Of a stretch of DNA of 64,000 bases, positions 18,201 through 26,769 are shown in pieces. This DNA comes from Corallococcus macrosporus (GTDB lineage: Bacteria > Myxococcota > Myxococcia > Myxococcales > Myxococcaceae), in the NCBI RefSeq assembly GCF_017302985.1, contig NZ_JAFIMU010000004.1, positions 62,001 through 126,000 on the forward strand, in the 5' to 3' direction. The translations under genes and the position numbers were made by a program. How positions within the stretch are numbered: position 1 is the first letter of the stretch; each line of letters begins with the position of its first letter. Under the pieces are notes generated by a model. That model was not told the DNA's origin and did not search any database. It was given only the letters and a program-made list of their open reading frames with translations.

Positions 18201-19314
18201 CGAAGAGCCAGATGGGGACGACGACCACGCTCGCGTTGTCACTGATCGCGCCGAAGTCCGCTTCAGGAAACTCCGTCGCGAGGTTGGTGGGCCGTGCCCA
18301 GAGCCGCCCGTCCAACTCGACGGAGTATCCATACTCCGTGGAGTGCCCCGTCAGAGGGCTTGCGGCCGCGGCGTCGGGAGTGGCCTTGCGCTGGGGATCC
18401 ACCATGGAGAAATGGGAGAACAGGCGGTCCGCCTCCTCGAAGAGCTCCTTCTCGTTCTTCGTGCTTCCCCAAGCCATGAGCTGATAGGCGTACCCTTCGT
18501 GTGAGTAGACCCATTGCACGTAGGTCAACTGCATCTGCTTGTGATTGGCGCGGGTGCGCATGCGGATGCCCTTCAGCTCACCGACGGCATGGGGTTCGCG
18601 CGACAGTTTTTCGACCGGGCCCAGGCCACCCTCGAGGTTGGCGGCCACGACGTCCGCGATGAGCTCGGTGCTCTCCTCTCCGCCAGGCGCTTCCCCGTCC
18701 GCGGACTTCTCCGGGATGATGATGAAGAACATCTGGCTCTTGCCACCGCGCGCCATGGCGAACTTCGCAAGCGTGTTGAGCCGTGGGGCGTTGATCGTCA
18801 TCCAGGGCTTGCCTGGATGCCGGAATGCAAAGTTGAACGCCTCGTCGCGGATGCCCTCCTCGGGCTTCTCCGCCCGGTAATCCGCCGGGATTTCATCCCG
18901 GCGTGAGAGGGCGTTGAAGAAGCCGAATCCCATGCTACCGAGGAGGAGGACCGAGAGCGCGGTGGCCCACCCCGCGTGCGAGCGTCCCTTCAGCCACCGT
19001 TCCTTGTCGGAGCGGAGTTCAATCAGGCTGGTGACGGCGAGGAACAGCCCCAGCAGCAAGAGAACGAATGCGACCAGTGGCACCAGGGCGGCCCCCAAAG
19101 GGCCATCGAACATGGGCTTGAGCACGCGTGAGACGAGCATCACCAGCGCGGCGATCTCCACGGCCACCAGCGAATAGATCGCCTTGCGGTTCGTGGAGGC
19201 TTCTTGAAGTGCCTCCCGGTGTTTGAAGAGGCCGAAGAGGATGACAAGGATCCAGATGAGACTGCCGGAGAACAGGCCAGGATCCGTCGCCGCGGCGAAG
19301 AGCAGGGTGGTCAT
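15232..19314 (-). CDS. Membrane-anchored TPR / DUF3857 / transglutaminase-like protein
   Basis: Protein of 1360 residues. Start taken at the ATG at 19314, which puts the first membrane helix near residues 12-28. Three further hydrophobic segments follow within the first 130 residues. Next come two roughly 170-residue regions of similar pattern (about 140-480), a TPR array at about 500-720 (ALPFFKRAFELEPGDPVLL, AEAKSSLEKALELEPSSAN), a DUF3857 domain at about 745-950, and a transglutaminase-like domain. The last has the Cys in GDCKDHSLLLHQLL near 1044, and His and Asp in FDHMVVYLP and GTFVDATNKS near 1090, so the Cys-His-Asp triad is intact. The catalytic part is probably periplasmic. It heads a possible operon with the acyltransferase-like gene. 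Confidence 0.8.
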   Translation of the reverse strand: MTTLLFAAATDPGLFSGSLIWILVILFGLFKHREALQEASTNRKAIYSLVAVEIAALVMLVSRVLKPMFDGPLGAALVPLVAFVLLLLGLFLAVTSLIELRSDKERWLKGRSHAGWATALSVLLLGSMGFGFFNALSRRDEIPADYRAEKPEEGIRDEAFNFAFRHPGKPWMTINAPRLNTLAKFAMARGGKSQMFFIIIPEKSADGEAPGGEESTELIADVVAANLEGGLGPVEKLSREPHAVGELKGIRMRTRANHKQMQLTYVQWVYSHEGYAYQLMAWGSTKNEKELFEEADRLFSHFSMVDPQRKATPDAAAASPLTGHSTEYGYSVELDGRLWARPTNLATEFPEADFGAISDNASVVVVPIWLFGEEPSPDALAHGLLSVLNVDSDEAAVRNAHEVTTGKLSGRAFTYEAQNEEGAVDEYELRVFRDGDMAYLLAGWWVKNQPTLGTRVRSALDAVQLSAPSTAPRAAAVGKASATTHARVFNSIAMYHADREDLAAALPFFKRAFELEPGDPVLLINTVAGYSAAGQYEEGLALINAHAKRFRGELRLESWRAWLLVRSGREAEGFQTYASIFPARLTNETHLGRYLSLLEEKGRVALALQVIQQYRKRADSTSVTLMHADILRRKGVPAQAAALLRQRQKREGYTLEIAEALADTWLEARKPKLALDIAEEMVSKSAQSPKGYQVRARAEYALKRYAEAKSSLEKALELEPSSANTRQFLEHVSGTLGQGVNSVLKTPIEEVALPPDLLVRRDKPAGAPGHNGQYLLRATAISFVKGKELRITDVRRVQVHNAAGVERFNTFEFELNPLSEEIFVNRVEVRDERGRVVAKGKVEDCYVSDKASAQQGTQRRTLVVPVPGLKPGHTVDVVVTRRDLTPPQSMRFLEQDFSASIPTSRAVLYVRGDVDAMKWRASPGIKPFQAPDAWTFVVEQPALYREEGMQPDHQEYLPMAWLAPVGTTWEAEGTDYLKSIAAQLAPASTVKALAATEGGTSKDEATRAAALARWVQKSLTYRGILFGARARIPHAVDEILGNRTGDCKDHSLLLHQLLGAVGIASQLALVRTGGPLVADTPSLDQFDHMVVYLPTVGGGTFVDATNKSIAPMSSGEIGLGGREALVLEGTKSRLVRIPQSPPSHVRAERHVRLQGTTLHVKEQVTMKGGHASGLRYYLSSEEPSERAELMASMMGGSQAGVSVTRLEAPDLDEPERPLTLNIEYVVRGRFASAGGGIVGQLPSPWEHNFLGLRETERRDSPFEVRAPLVIESVTHFEVPSGQGLTAQDLKERSDTTDYAEWRLASRLADGVLTRDFRIQRAKGRYDASRYPAYKDAVQAALGALEERVSLRGPASAAVQE

Positions 19315-19573
19315 GTGGGGATGGACCGCAGCGTAACAGGCGCGGCACGGGTCATCCCATCCCCCAGGACTCACAATGGACGACGCAGGGTTTCAAAGCG
19401 CGCAATTCATTGTCTTCCGGAAAGAGTCAGCACTGGGCGAGGTCTGGCCATTGCCATATTTCCTTGCAAGGCCTGGCCGCGCTCTGGGTGGGTAGCTCTT
19501 CACTCGTTGTCGCTTCGCAGGCCGCAGCGGTACAAACACGGGTCATTGGGGGACGTCGCGCCTGGAGGCATCA

Positions 19574-21313
19574 ATGGCACGGAGATGGTTCTGCGGCATG
19601 GTTGTGGTCTGCGTGGCAGGAGTCCTGAGCGGCTGTACCAGTACCCGCATCGTCAGCACGGGCTCGGTTCGAACCGGTATTCAGCTCGGCGCGGTGCCGG
19701 CGCCGCTCCCGCTCGACGTGCTGGTGGTAGCGGACAATCAGCAGCACAACGTCCTCGGCGGGAAGCTGCGTTCGATGAGTTGGTGGACGGAGCGCTTCGT
19801 CACCAGCGTCGCGGTGCGGTCCCCCGCGGTGAACCTCTGGAGCCACCATGTGCTCGAGCGCTTCGTCGAGGACGCGCGGACGGACGGGCTGAAGCTGGTC
19901 CTCCATCTGGGGGATGCAACCGACATCGCCTGCTCCGGTGAGTTCGACGTCTTCGTGCGCTCCATGCAGCGCGCCACTGGCAACTCCATTCCGTGGCTGA
20001 TGGCGCCCGGCAACCATGACTCGGCGCTCGCCGGCAACATCAACAGCTACATCTCGAAGCCCCCGGAGCAGGCCTTCTCCGACGCGTACGGCGACGAGAA
20101 CTTCTCGTGGTCAGGCGCCTGCGCGACGCCGGATGGCAAGTCGGAGGCGCTAACCAAGGAGCTGCTGGTGCGGGCGTACCGACGGGGGCTGGAGGCGCAG
20201 GGCATCACCTTTACCCCGGCGCCCCCGGACACGCTGAAGGACGACGCGGAGAACTGCGCTCTCTGGGTGGGGCGAGCTGCTGACGCAACGAGCCCGCTCG
20301 GCCGCATGGAGTTCCAGGCTGTGCACCGCGACTGCACGCGTGTGGGCGACGCGCAGGACGGGTACAGCGGCAATGTCAAGGCGTTCATTGCGCAGCGGCT
20401 GAAGCTCCCGGGCGAGGCCACTGCGCTGCTCATCGACTCCAGTGATACGGGGCTCGCGCGGGCGACGCCCTACGGTTTTCTGGTTCGCAACCCGGCGTTG
20501 AACGGTGACGTGAGCGACGCACAACGCGAAGCCATCCGCTACCTGCTCGGGCCGCAGGGAAATAGCGCGCCCCTCGTCGTCTTCGCGCATTCTCCATGGG
20601 CGGAGATGAAGGAGGGCGCGCGCGACTTCCTCATGGAGGTCGGCGCGATGGCATTCTTCTCGGCGCACACGCACCTACGCTCCTCGGTCCTGCTTCACCG
20701 GACGGGCCACGCGGAGCGCGGGCTCCTGGAACTCAACGTCGGATCCATCGTGGACTGGCCCATCCAGGCGCTGCGCGCGAGCTTCGCCTTGCCGCGCGAT
20801 GCCAAGGGCGCCAGCCCACTGCACGTTCAATGGCGCGCCCTCGGATCGCTTGAGGGAGACCAGCAGCCCGCCTGGATGGCCCGGTGCATCAGCGACCGCA
20901 CCCACCACCGCGGCGCCGAGACCTACCAGCGCTACCTGCATGCGGATGACCCGCTGGGGCCGCTGCAGCGCACGGTATGGACCGCGGAGCAGGTGCTGCT
21001 CGAGGCCGCTCCAACGCCCGTGGTGCAGCCGTCTGCGGGAATCGTCACAAACGTCACCGCGCGATGGAGGCAGATGGCCGAACTGAGCGCTCGCATCGAC
21101 CGGCTCGAGGCACTCATGAGTACCGATGCGAACGCGCGTGACTACGCGGTCTGCCAAGCCTACTGGGCCGCCGAGGCTACCCGGTTCGAAGCCTCGGTGG
21201 GCGAGCGCGCGCGCGCGAAGGGGCCAGCGAGCCACCTCGCCAGCGAGGTGTCATCAGCCGTGCTGACGCCCGTGACGCTCCCATCGCCGGCCGCTCCCGT
21301 TCCTCCACGGTAG
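19574..21313 (+). CDS. Calcineurin-like metallophosphoesterase lipoprotein
   Basis: Lipoprotein of 579 residues; GGAGG precedes the ATG at 19574 and the signal peptide ends in VLSGC. A calcineurin-like phosphoesterase domain follows, with motifs in order: VADNQQHN (a DxQ variant of the usual DxH), HLGDATDIA (GDxxD), MAPGNHDS (GNHD), VFAHSP, and SAHTH in place of GHTH. All main metal ligands can therefore be placed, with a substituted first motif. The C-terminal 180 residues are helical and unrecognised. Likely a periplasmic or surface phosphodiesterase or phosphatase. Its stop is followed one base later by the degenerate tRNA-flank copy that marks the left end of the island. Confidence 0.82.
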   Translation: MARRWFCGMVVVCVAGVLSGCTSTRIVSTGSVRTGIQLGAVPAPLPLDVLVVADNQQHNVLGGKLRSMSWWTERFVTSVAVRSPAVNLWSHHVLERFVEDARTDGLKLVLHLGDATDIACSGEFDVFVRSMQRATGNSIPWLMAPGNHDSALAGNINSYISKPPEQAFSDAYGDENFSWSGACATPDGKSEALTKELLVRAYRRGLEAQGITFTPAPPDTLKDDAENCALWVGRAADATSPLGRMEFQAVHRDCTRVGDAQDGYSGNVKAFIAQRLKLPGEATALLIDSSDTGLARATPYGFLVRNPALNGDVSDAQREAIRYLLGPQGNSAPLVVFAHSPWAEMKEGARDFLMEVGAMAFFSAHTHLRSSVLLHRTGHAERGLLELNVGSIVDWPIQALRASFALPRDAKGASPLHVQWRALGSLEGDQQPAWMARCISDRTHHRGAETYQRYLHADDPLGPLQRTVWTAEQVLLEAAPTPVVQPSAGIVTNVTARWRQMAELSARIDRLEALMSTDANARDYAVCQAYWAAEATRFEASVGERARAKGPASHLASEVSSAVLTPVTLPSPAAPVPPR

Positions 21314-21325
21314 GCATCGAGGAAT

Positions 21326-21370
21326 TGGGCCTTCCTGGATTCGAGCCAGGGTCCAATCGGTCATGAGCCG
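21326..21370 (-). repeat. Degenerate 3' half-copy of tRNA-Ile(CAT), likely att site remnant
   Basis: These 45 bases match the 3' 45 bases of the intact tRNA at 29161-29205 in the same orientation with four substitutions (41 of 45 identical). The copy begins inside the anticodon stem and runs to the discriminator base, lacking the acceptor 5' strand and D arm, so it cannot make a tRNA. Weaker similarity continues about 12 bases past the tRNA 3' end (gcatcgagg versus gcattgagg). This is the expected remnant of the original chromosomal tRNA end after site-specific integration. Confidence 0.8.
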
Positions 21371-21537
21371 GAGTGGGGCCACTTCGTGTCCTTCGGAGAC
21401 CGAATGGGCGTGAACACACAGGCGTGCTGGACGTCACGTCCGGCTGACGCTGGCGTCGGAACAGTCCTTTCTGGTCCCGTTCGCCACGGAGGACTCGGGG
21501 CCGTACCTGCGTATTAGCGCCCAGGGCAACCAGCCCC

Positions 21538-24500
21538 CTATTGCCCCCACCACTGCACGGATAGCTCCCTCCAGAGCGCATCAATCACGGCTTCGCCTGA
21601 CGGGAGCTGACCCACCCAGCGCAAGGCCAGGGCGTCATCCGGTTGCGCCCGGAGCCGGGGGAGCAGCAGGTCCAGGTCCTCCGGCCGGATGACCTTGATG
21701 CGGTCCTCGAAGCTTTTCGAGAAGGGCTCACCCCGGAGCGCTGCCTCAAGCATGACCCGCCGGGCCGCCTCCGGGTTCAGCCCTTCAAGCACCTTGTCCA
21801 GGTCATCGCTGAGCTCGGCGTGGAAGGAGTCCTCGGAGAGAAGCTCCTGGCGGCTCAGGGGGCCCGCGACGAAGAGCAGGTGCTCGGGCAGCCGGAAGTG
21901 CTCCCGGGCCACGTCCCAAACGTCGTCGTCGTCCACCAGCGCGAAGGCCAGGCGGCGGGCCTGCTCACCATCTCCGCCTCGGATGACGGCTTCGGCTACG
22001 GCCAGGTGCCAGTCCCGCCAGGGGCCATTCCAACGGCCCTTGCGCCACCTCGCTCTTTCGAGCCCTCGTGGTGGTGACTCCACCAGACGCAGCAGCTCTT
22101 CCACCACGCTCGTACCTCCGAGGCGCGCCATCGCGATGGCGGCTTCTCCCGCGACCTCGGGTGTCCCGGTGAGCAGGGCCCGGAGCATGGGCAGGTCCTG
22201 GCTGTTTCCCAGGCGGCCCACGAGATGGACCGCGGCCGCGCGCACGAGCGGTGCTTCCGCCTGCTTCAAGCGCAGGCGCCCACGTTCGGCATCCCCGGAG
22301 GTGCCGCTCAGGCTCAGGACCCGGAGCGCGATTTCTCGCACACGCGTCTTCGTGGACGTCTCCAGGGCCCGGGCCCGCTCCATGACGTCCTGGCGCGGCG
22401 TCGTGAGCTCCTCCAGCGGTTCCCATTTACTCCGGATGAAGGAAATGGCCTCGTCGCGAAGAGTTCGGGGGGCGCCGGGCTCCAGGAGGGGAAAGAACGC
22501 CGCGATGCCATCCAGCTCCGCGAGCATCCTCGCCCAGGAGGAGGACAGCTCCCGGCGCTCCGTGGCCGCGCACAGCATTTCACACAGCTGTTGGGCTCCC
22601 TGTGCGCCGTGGGGCGTCCCACGCAGGACGGCCACCGCGGCCTCCAGCAACGCGCCTCCCCGGGACATCAACGCGAGCACCGCGCCAACAGGAGGCGCCT
22701 GCCGGAGGATGAACACGGCCACGCGGGCCCGCTCCTCATCCATGAGTCCATCCAGCACGAGCGCCTGATGCCCGGGCCGGTAGAGCAGCAGCAGCCGCTG
22801 GAGGAGCTCCTTCGCCTGCCGGTCCGGCTCCCACGCGCTCGCGCGAAGATTGAAGGAGGGCTGGGTGGAAGGCAGGCCCATAAAGATGTGTGTGGCGAGC
22901 GCGGCCCAGCACTCCTCGAAGGAGTCGTACCGTGAGAGCACCTGCGGTGTCAGGATGGGGCGTGCGTAGCGCGAGTGGAAATCATCAAGCGGCTGGGATT
23001 CCGTTGGCATGCGCGCCGGGGGCCCGGCCCTGAATGGTGCCAGGAACTGGTGCCGCTGGACGGCGTTCTGGGCCAGGCTGGCGATCTCAGGCTCCGCGTC
23101 ATCCACATAGGGCGCAAGCGCCTCATGATGGCCCTCCAGCAGCTTGGCGGCGGTCCGGCGCTGTCTCGGGCTGCCAGTGGCGAGCATCGACCTGACGGTC
23201 TGCGACGCGCTAATGCCCCACTGGGGAAAGACCTCCAGGGCAACGTCGCGGTACGGCCCGTCGATCAACTCGAAGTACGTGCGAACCCCCGCTTCACCTT
23301 CCATTCGGGCGCGGAGGCCGCCGATGAGCTCGGCCCGCGCGGCCTCCCCATGCTTACGCATTGCCTTCTCCCAGGGCCGTTCCTGCGCGCGCCAGCGATT
23401 TCCTGGGGACGGCATGTCCACTTCCGGCGGCTGTGGGGTGTTGCGAGCAAGGCCGGCCACGACCAGGTCGATGGGTAGGGTTGAGGCTGCACCGATGGAG
23501 GCGAGTGCCATCCAGCGCTCGTCGTCGTCCAATGAGGAGAGGGAGGTGGCGATGGCGGTTGGCTCGACGCGGAGTCGATGCCTCCGAATGCGCGCGAGCG
23601 CCTCGATGCGAACGGCACGGTGGCGGTCCCGGACGGCCGTGCGGAACAGCGCTGCGTCCCCCTTCTTGTTCATGCGCGCACGCGCCACGAGCGCCCGCCA
23701 TCTGGCCGGTCCACAGGGGTCATTCAGGAACTCTGCGTACAGCGCCTCCAGGGGCTTGCTGCGACGGGAGGTGTCCCCCACGAGCCCGACATCCCAGAGA
23801 TGCTCCCACTGCTCCAGCCACCGTTCCGCCGGAATGCCGTGCGTCTTGCCGGAGAAGCGGATCCGCGGATGCCACTCACCTCTGAGGACGTAGCCGAACT
23901 CCAAGCTGTTGACCGCCGCGCGTAGCAGGGCCTCACGCTTCTGCTCCAGTGTTCCCTTCCCGGCCACCGTCGAGATGACAGGGCCCATCACGGCCAGAGA
24001 GCCCTGGGACAGGACGTCAAGGCGTTGCAGATGACGCGAGGAAGGGGCGAGCTGTGACCACACCGAGAGTGCCACCGTGGAGGGGCTTCCCCTCGTCGCA
24101 TCGTCTGGCGCGTCGAAGAGCGTCTCCAACTCCATGACCCAGGCCCCAGCGGGGCGCCGCCGGAGGAGTGCCTCGCCTTCCTCAAGGCGGGTGAGCACTG
24201 GAAGGGGAAGATCGTGAAGCCCCAGGGCCAGCGCGAGCTTCTCCGCGAACGCACACGCCCTGAAGGGCCCATCCACCCTCCACCGGAGCAGATAGCCGTC
24301 GGTGTTGGCCTTCGTCAGGGGCGGCAGCTCACCTCGAAGGAACCGCCCGACGAGCGGGAGGCATGCGTCCACCAGGACCGAGGCATGGGGCCGGAGCTCT
24401 GGCGCCCAGCGCGAGAGCGCGAGCCACATCTCCCTGTCATCATCAAGCCCGCCTTGCCGGCTGTTGGAGTCCAGGCGGCTCGCGAGGCGCACCCGCCGGG

Positions 24501-26769
24501 TGAGTACGGCCAGTGCTGCGTCCACGGAGACGCGCTCGGCCCCGTTGGCGATGAGCAGGCGCGTGGCGAGCGCCAGCGAGGACATCGGCCGGTGGGAATT
24601 CCGCGACAGGTCGAGGATGAAGCGCGTGAGCCGCTCGCGACTCGACACCAGTGCGCCGAAATGAAAGGCGACCGCATCGGGCCCCGGCTCCCCCACCTGA
24701 GCCAGCAGCTCCGGCTCCGAGCCTTTCTGACCGGAGAGGTAGAGCGCCGCGCAGAACTCCGCCAGGCTCTTGTGGGAGAACTGGCTGCGCCCAGGCCCAG
24801 TTCGCTGGACGAGATCGCTTGTCTCGATGACCTCGTACAGCGCATCCAGCAGGTCTGGCTGCGCGAGCGCCGTCATGGCTTCCATGGCCTCGGAGTCCAG
24901 CACCGCGCCACCCCGGCGGATCATGGACCAGGCCGCGGCGCCCAGCACCGCCAGCCCTTGATTCTCGACGCGCCGGCGCACCTGCTTCGTGATGCGCTCG
25001 TTGTCCTCCGCGCGTTGCAGCAGCCGGATGATGCATGCCTTCAGGACCTGCGGGACATCCAGCGATTCGCCGAGCATCGGCTCGGGCAACATCGCCAGCA
25101 GGGAGATGCCCAGGGGCGTCGAGCACAGGTCGGCGAACATCTGCTTCCTTCTGTCGACGGGCTCCGTGTAACGGGTGTTCTCGTCTTGAAGGACGAGCTT
25201 CGCGTAGTGAGGCTTGCCTTCGAGCGCGAAGAGCGCCTCCTGGTCATGACGTGAAAGGGGACGCACGCGGACATGGGAAGCGCCGGGCGCGTCATCCGGC
25301 AGGGGACGCGCGCCCACCAGGACCGGGCCAGGCCAGTCATCCAGGAAGCCCAGGATGCGACGCCGATCTGCCGGCGAGACCTCGTCGAGACCATCCACGG
25401 CCAACGACACGCTCCCCATCAGGGTGGGGCCCCTGGCCAGCTCTATCAGGCGGGCATACCCTGCCTCATCAAGTCCTGGTTTCGGAGGCGTTGCCAGCGC
25501 CTTGGCCAGGGAGAATCCGGCGGAGACCAGGGGGCGGGCGTCCACCCGGAGTGCTGGGCCAAGCAGGGGCGACTCCACGAGGAGCCGGGCCGTCAGGCGG
25601 CTCAGGACCATGGACTTGCCATCTCCCGGCCCGCCCTCGATGAAGAGAGGACGCTTCCTTCCGGAGAAGTATTCGTGGCGTGTCTCCAGGATGAGCCCGG
25701 TCTCATCCTCGCCAATCACGAGGGCTTCATCTCCCGACTTGTATTCCTCGGCCGGGAGGAAGCTGCGCTCGATCAGCGCGGAAACCTCACGCACCGCGCC
25801 GTTCCAGCACGTCACCTTCCGTGCTCCCTCGCGGAGCGCCTCGAAGAGCCTGGTTTCGGGGCAGGACTCCGCAGGGACCCGCAAGCGCACGAGCAGGTCG
25901 AGCACACCGCGAAAGGGCTCGACTCGACGCCGCTGCCGTCTCCCCAATCGGGGCCTGGGCGCATCTCCGCCCACCAGCCTGGACGCTTCCGTCCACTGCG
26001 TGGCGGGTACCAGAAGCACGCCGGATGGATACAGCTCGAAGAACCGCCTCACCTTGTCGTCCAGGCCGTCCACCGCGACGGCCTGACCCTCTGCGTCCAG
26101 CTCACCGGTGATTCCGATGTCCAGGCCCTCGGACATTCCACCGCTGACCTCCGGTTGAAAACACCGGACCGCCTCGGGCCACTGTTCGAGCAGCGCGCGC
26201 AGGAAGAGCGCCGCCATCTTCGAGGGGCCGGGGGCTTGCCGGGAGAGCGCCCACCGGGGCAGGGGAATGTCCAGGAAGCGCCTCACGAGCACGGCCGTGT
26301 CCTGGAGGGCGTCGTCCGAAGGAAGGGGCTCGCCCGGCTGGGCCGTGTAGAAGACCCGTGCGGGGTCCCGGTTGAGGAGCAGTGCGTGGACACGGGGTCG
26401 GGCGAGCGGCGCCCGGTAGAGCGCGAAGCCGAGCGGATCCCTGAACGAGGACTGGAAAGGTCTGGGCGAACGTCTGCCACGGCCAGGCAGCGGGGTTTCC
26501 AGCAGGACCGCTGCTTCCTGGTAGCTGGCCTCGAGCTGAATCGCCCCGAACTCCGGGTGGCGGAGTTCCTCCGGATTCAATCCCCCCCAGAGCTGGTGGA
26601 CTCTCCGCGCCATCGCCTCCCGGGAAGGTGCTCCGGGGGTGCAGAGGTGCTCTTCCACCAGTCGTGGCAGCGCCGCGGCGAAGGCCTGGCGCGCGGGAGC
26701 CTGCCTTGGAGGCCGCTTTGTCCCCTCAAGCACATCGAGGGCCAGCCTCCGTGCGCTATCGGGTGTCAT
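21538..26769 (-). CDS. Lon-peptidase-like / NACHT-STAND NTPase / HEAT-repeat protein
   Basis: Protein of 1743 residues with three parts. (1) Residues about 110-270 resemble a Lon (S16) proteolytic domain: APGPSKMAALFLRALL matches the GPS nucleophile region (Ser183), and GITGELDAEGQAVAVDGL then DDK matches the TGE...GGLKEK segment with Lys239, followed by VLLVPATQW. (2) A NACHT/STAND NTPase with Walker A GGPGDGKS (379-386), Walker B SLAVDGLDE (455-463), and the C-terminal FSHKSLAEFCAALYL (664-678). (3) About 1000 residues of helical HEAT-type repeats, clearest at about 1450-1690 (PLVRAAAVHLVGRLG, EVAGEAAIAMARLGG). The start at 26769 follows GAGGGAG and lies inside the upstream gene, overlapping by 14 bases. 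The layout fits a STAND defence protein: effector, switch, sensor. The Lon assignment is motif-based. Confidence 0.78.
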   Translation of the reverse strand: MTPDSARRLALDVLEGTKRPPRQAPARQAFAAALPRLVEEHLCTPGAPSREAMARRVHQLWGGLNPEELRHPEFGAIQLEASYQEAAVLLETPLPGRGRRSPRPFQSSFRDPLGFALYRAPLARPRVHALLLNRDPARVFYTAQPGEPLPSDDALQDTAVLVRRFLDIPLPRWALSRQAPGPSKMAALFLRALLEQWPEAVRCFQPEVSGGMSEGLDIGITGELDAEGQAVAVDGLDDKVRRFFELYPSGVLLVPATQWTEASRLVGGDAPRPRLGRRQRRRVEPFRGVLDLLVRLRVPAESCPETRLFEALREGARKVTCWNGAVREVSALIERSFLPAEEYKSGDEALVIGEDETGLILETRHEYFSGRKRPLFIEGGPGDGKSMVLSRLTARLLVESPLLGPALRVDARPLVSAGFSLAKALATPPKPGLDEAGYARLIELARGPTLMGSVSLAVDGLDEVSPADRRRILGFLDDWPGPVLVGARPLPDDAPGASHVRVRPLSRHDQEALFALEGKPHYAKLVLQDENTRYTEPVDRRKQMFADLCSTPLGISLLAMLPEPMLGESLDVPQVLKACIIRLLQRAEDNERITKQVRRRVENQGLAVLGAAAWSMIRRGGAVLDSEAMEAMTALAQPDLLDALYEVIETSDLVQRTGPGRSQFSHKSLAEFCAALYLSGQKGSEPELLAQVGEPGPDAVAFHFGALVSSRERLTRFILDLSRNSHRPMSSLALATRLLIANGAERVSVDAALAVLTRRVRLASRLDSNSRQGGLDDDREMWLALSRWAPELRPHASVLVDACLPLVGRFLRGELPPLTKANTDGYLLRWRVDGPFRACAFAEKLALALGLHDLPLPVLTRLEEGEALLRRRPAGAWVMELETLFDAPDDATRGSPSTVALSVWSQLAPSSRHLQRLDVLSQGSLAVMGPVISTVAGKGTLEQKREALLRAAVNSLEFGYVLRGEWHPRIRFSGKTHGIPAERWLEQWEHLWDVGLVGDTSRRSKPLEALYAEFLNDPCGPARWRALVARARMNKKGDAALFRTAVRDRHRAVRIEALARIRRHRLRVEPTAIATSLSSLDDDERWMALASIGAASTLPIDLVVAGLARNTPQPPEVDMPSPGNRWRAQERPWEKAMRKHGEAARAELIGGLRARMEGEAGVRTYFELIDGPYRDVALEVFPQWGISASQTVRSMLATGSPRQRRTAAKLLEGHHEALAPYVDDAEPEIASLAQNAVQRHQFLAPFRAGPPARMPTESQPLDDFHSRYARPILTPQVLSRYDSFEECWAALATHIFMGLPSTQPSFNLRASAWEPDRQAKELLQRLLLLYRPGHQALVLDGLMDEERARVAVFILRQAPPVGAVLALMSRGGALLEAAVAVLRGTPHGAQGAQQLCEMLCAATERRELSSSWARMLAELDGIAAFFPLLEPGAPRTLRDEAISFIRSKWEPLEELTTPRQDVMERARALETSTKTRVREIALRVLSLSGTSGDAERGRLRLKQAEAPLVRAAAVHLVGRLGNSQDLPMLRALLTGTPEVAGEAAIAMARLGGTSVVEELLRLVESPPRGLERARWRKGRWNGPWRDWHLAVAEAVIRGGDGEQARRLAFALVDDDDVWDVAREHFRLPEHLLFVAGPLSRQELLSEDSFHAELSDDLDKVLEGLNPEAARRVMLEAALRGEPFSKSFEDRIKVIRPEDLDLLLPRLRAQPDDALALRWVGQLPSGEAVIDALWRELSVQWWGQ

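Noticed and set aside
21326-21370. A second functional tRNA gene
   Set aside because: Only the 3' 45 bases are present, with four substitutions and no D arm or acceptor 5' strand.
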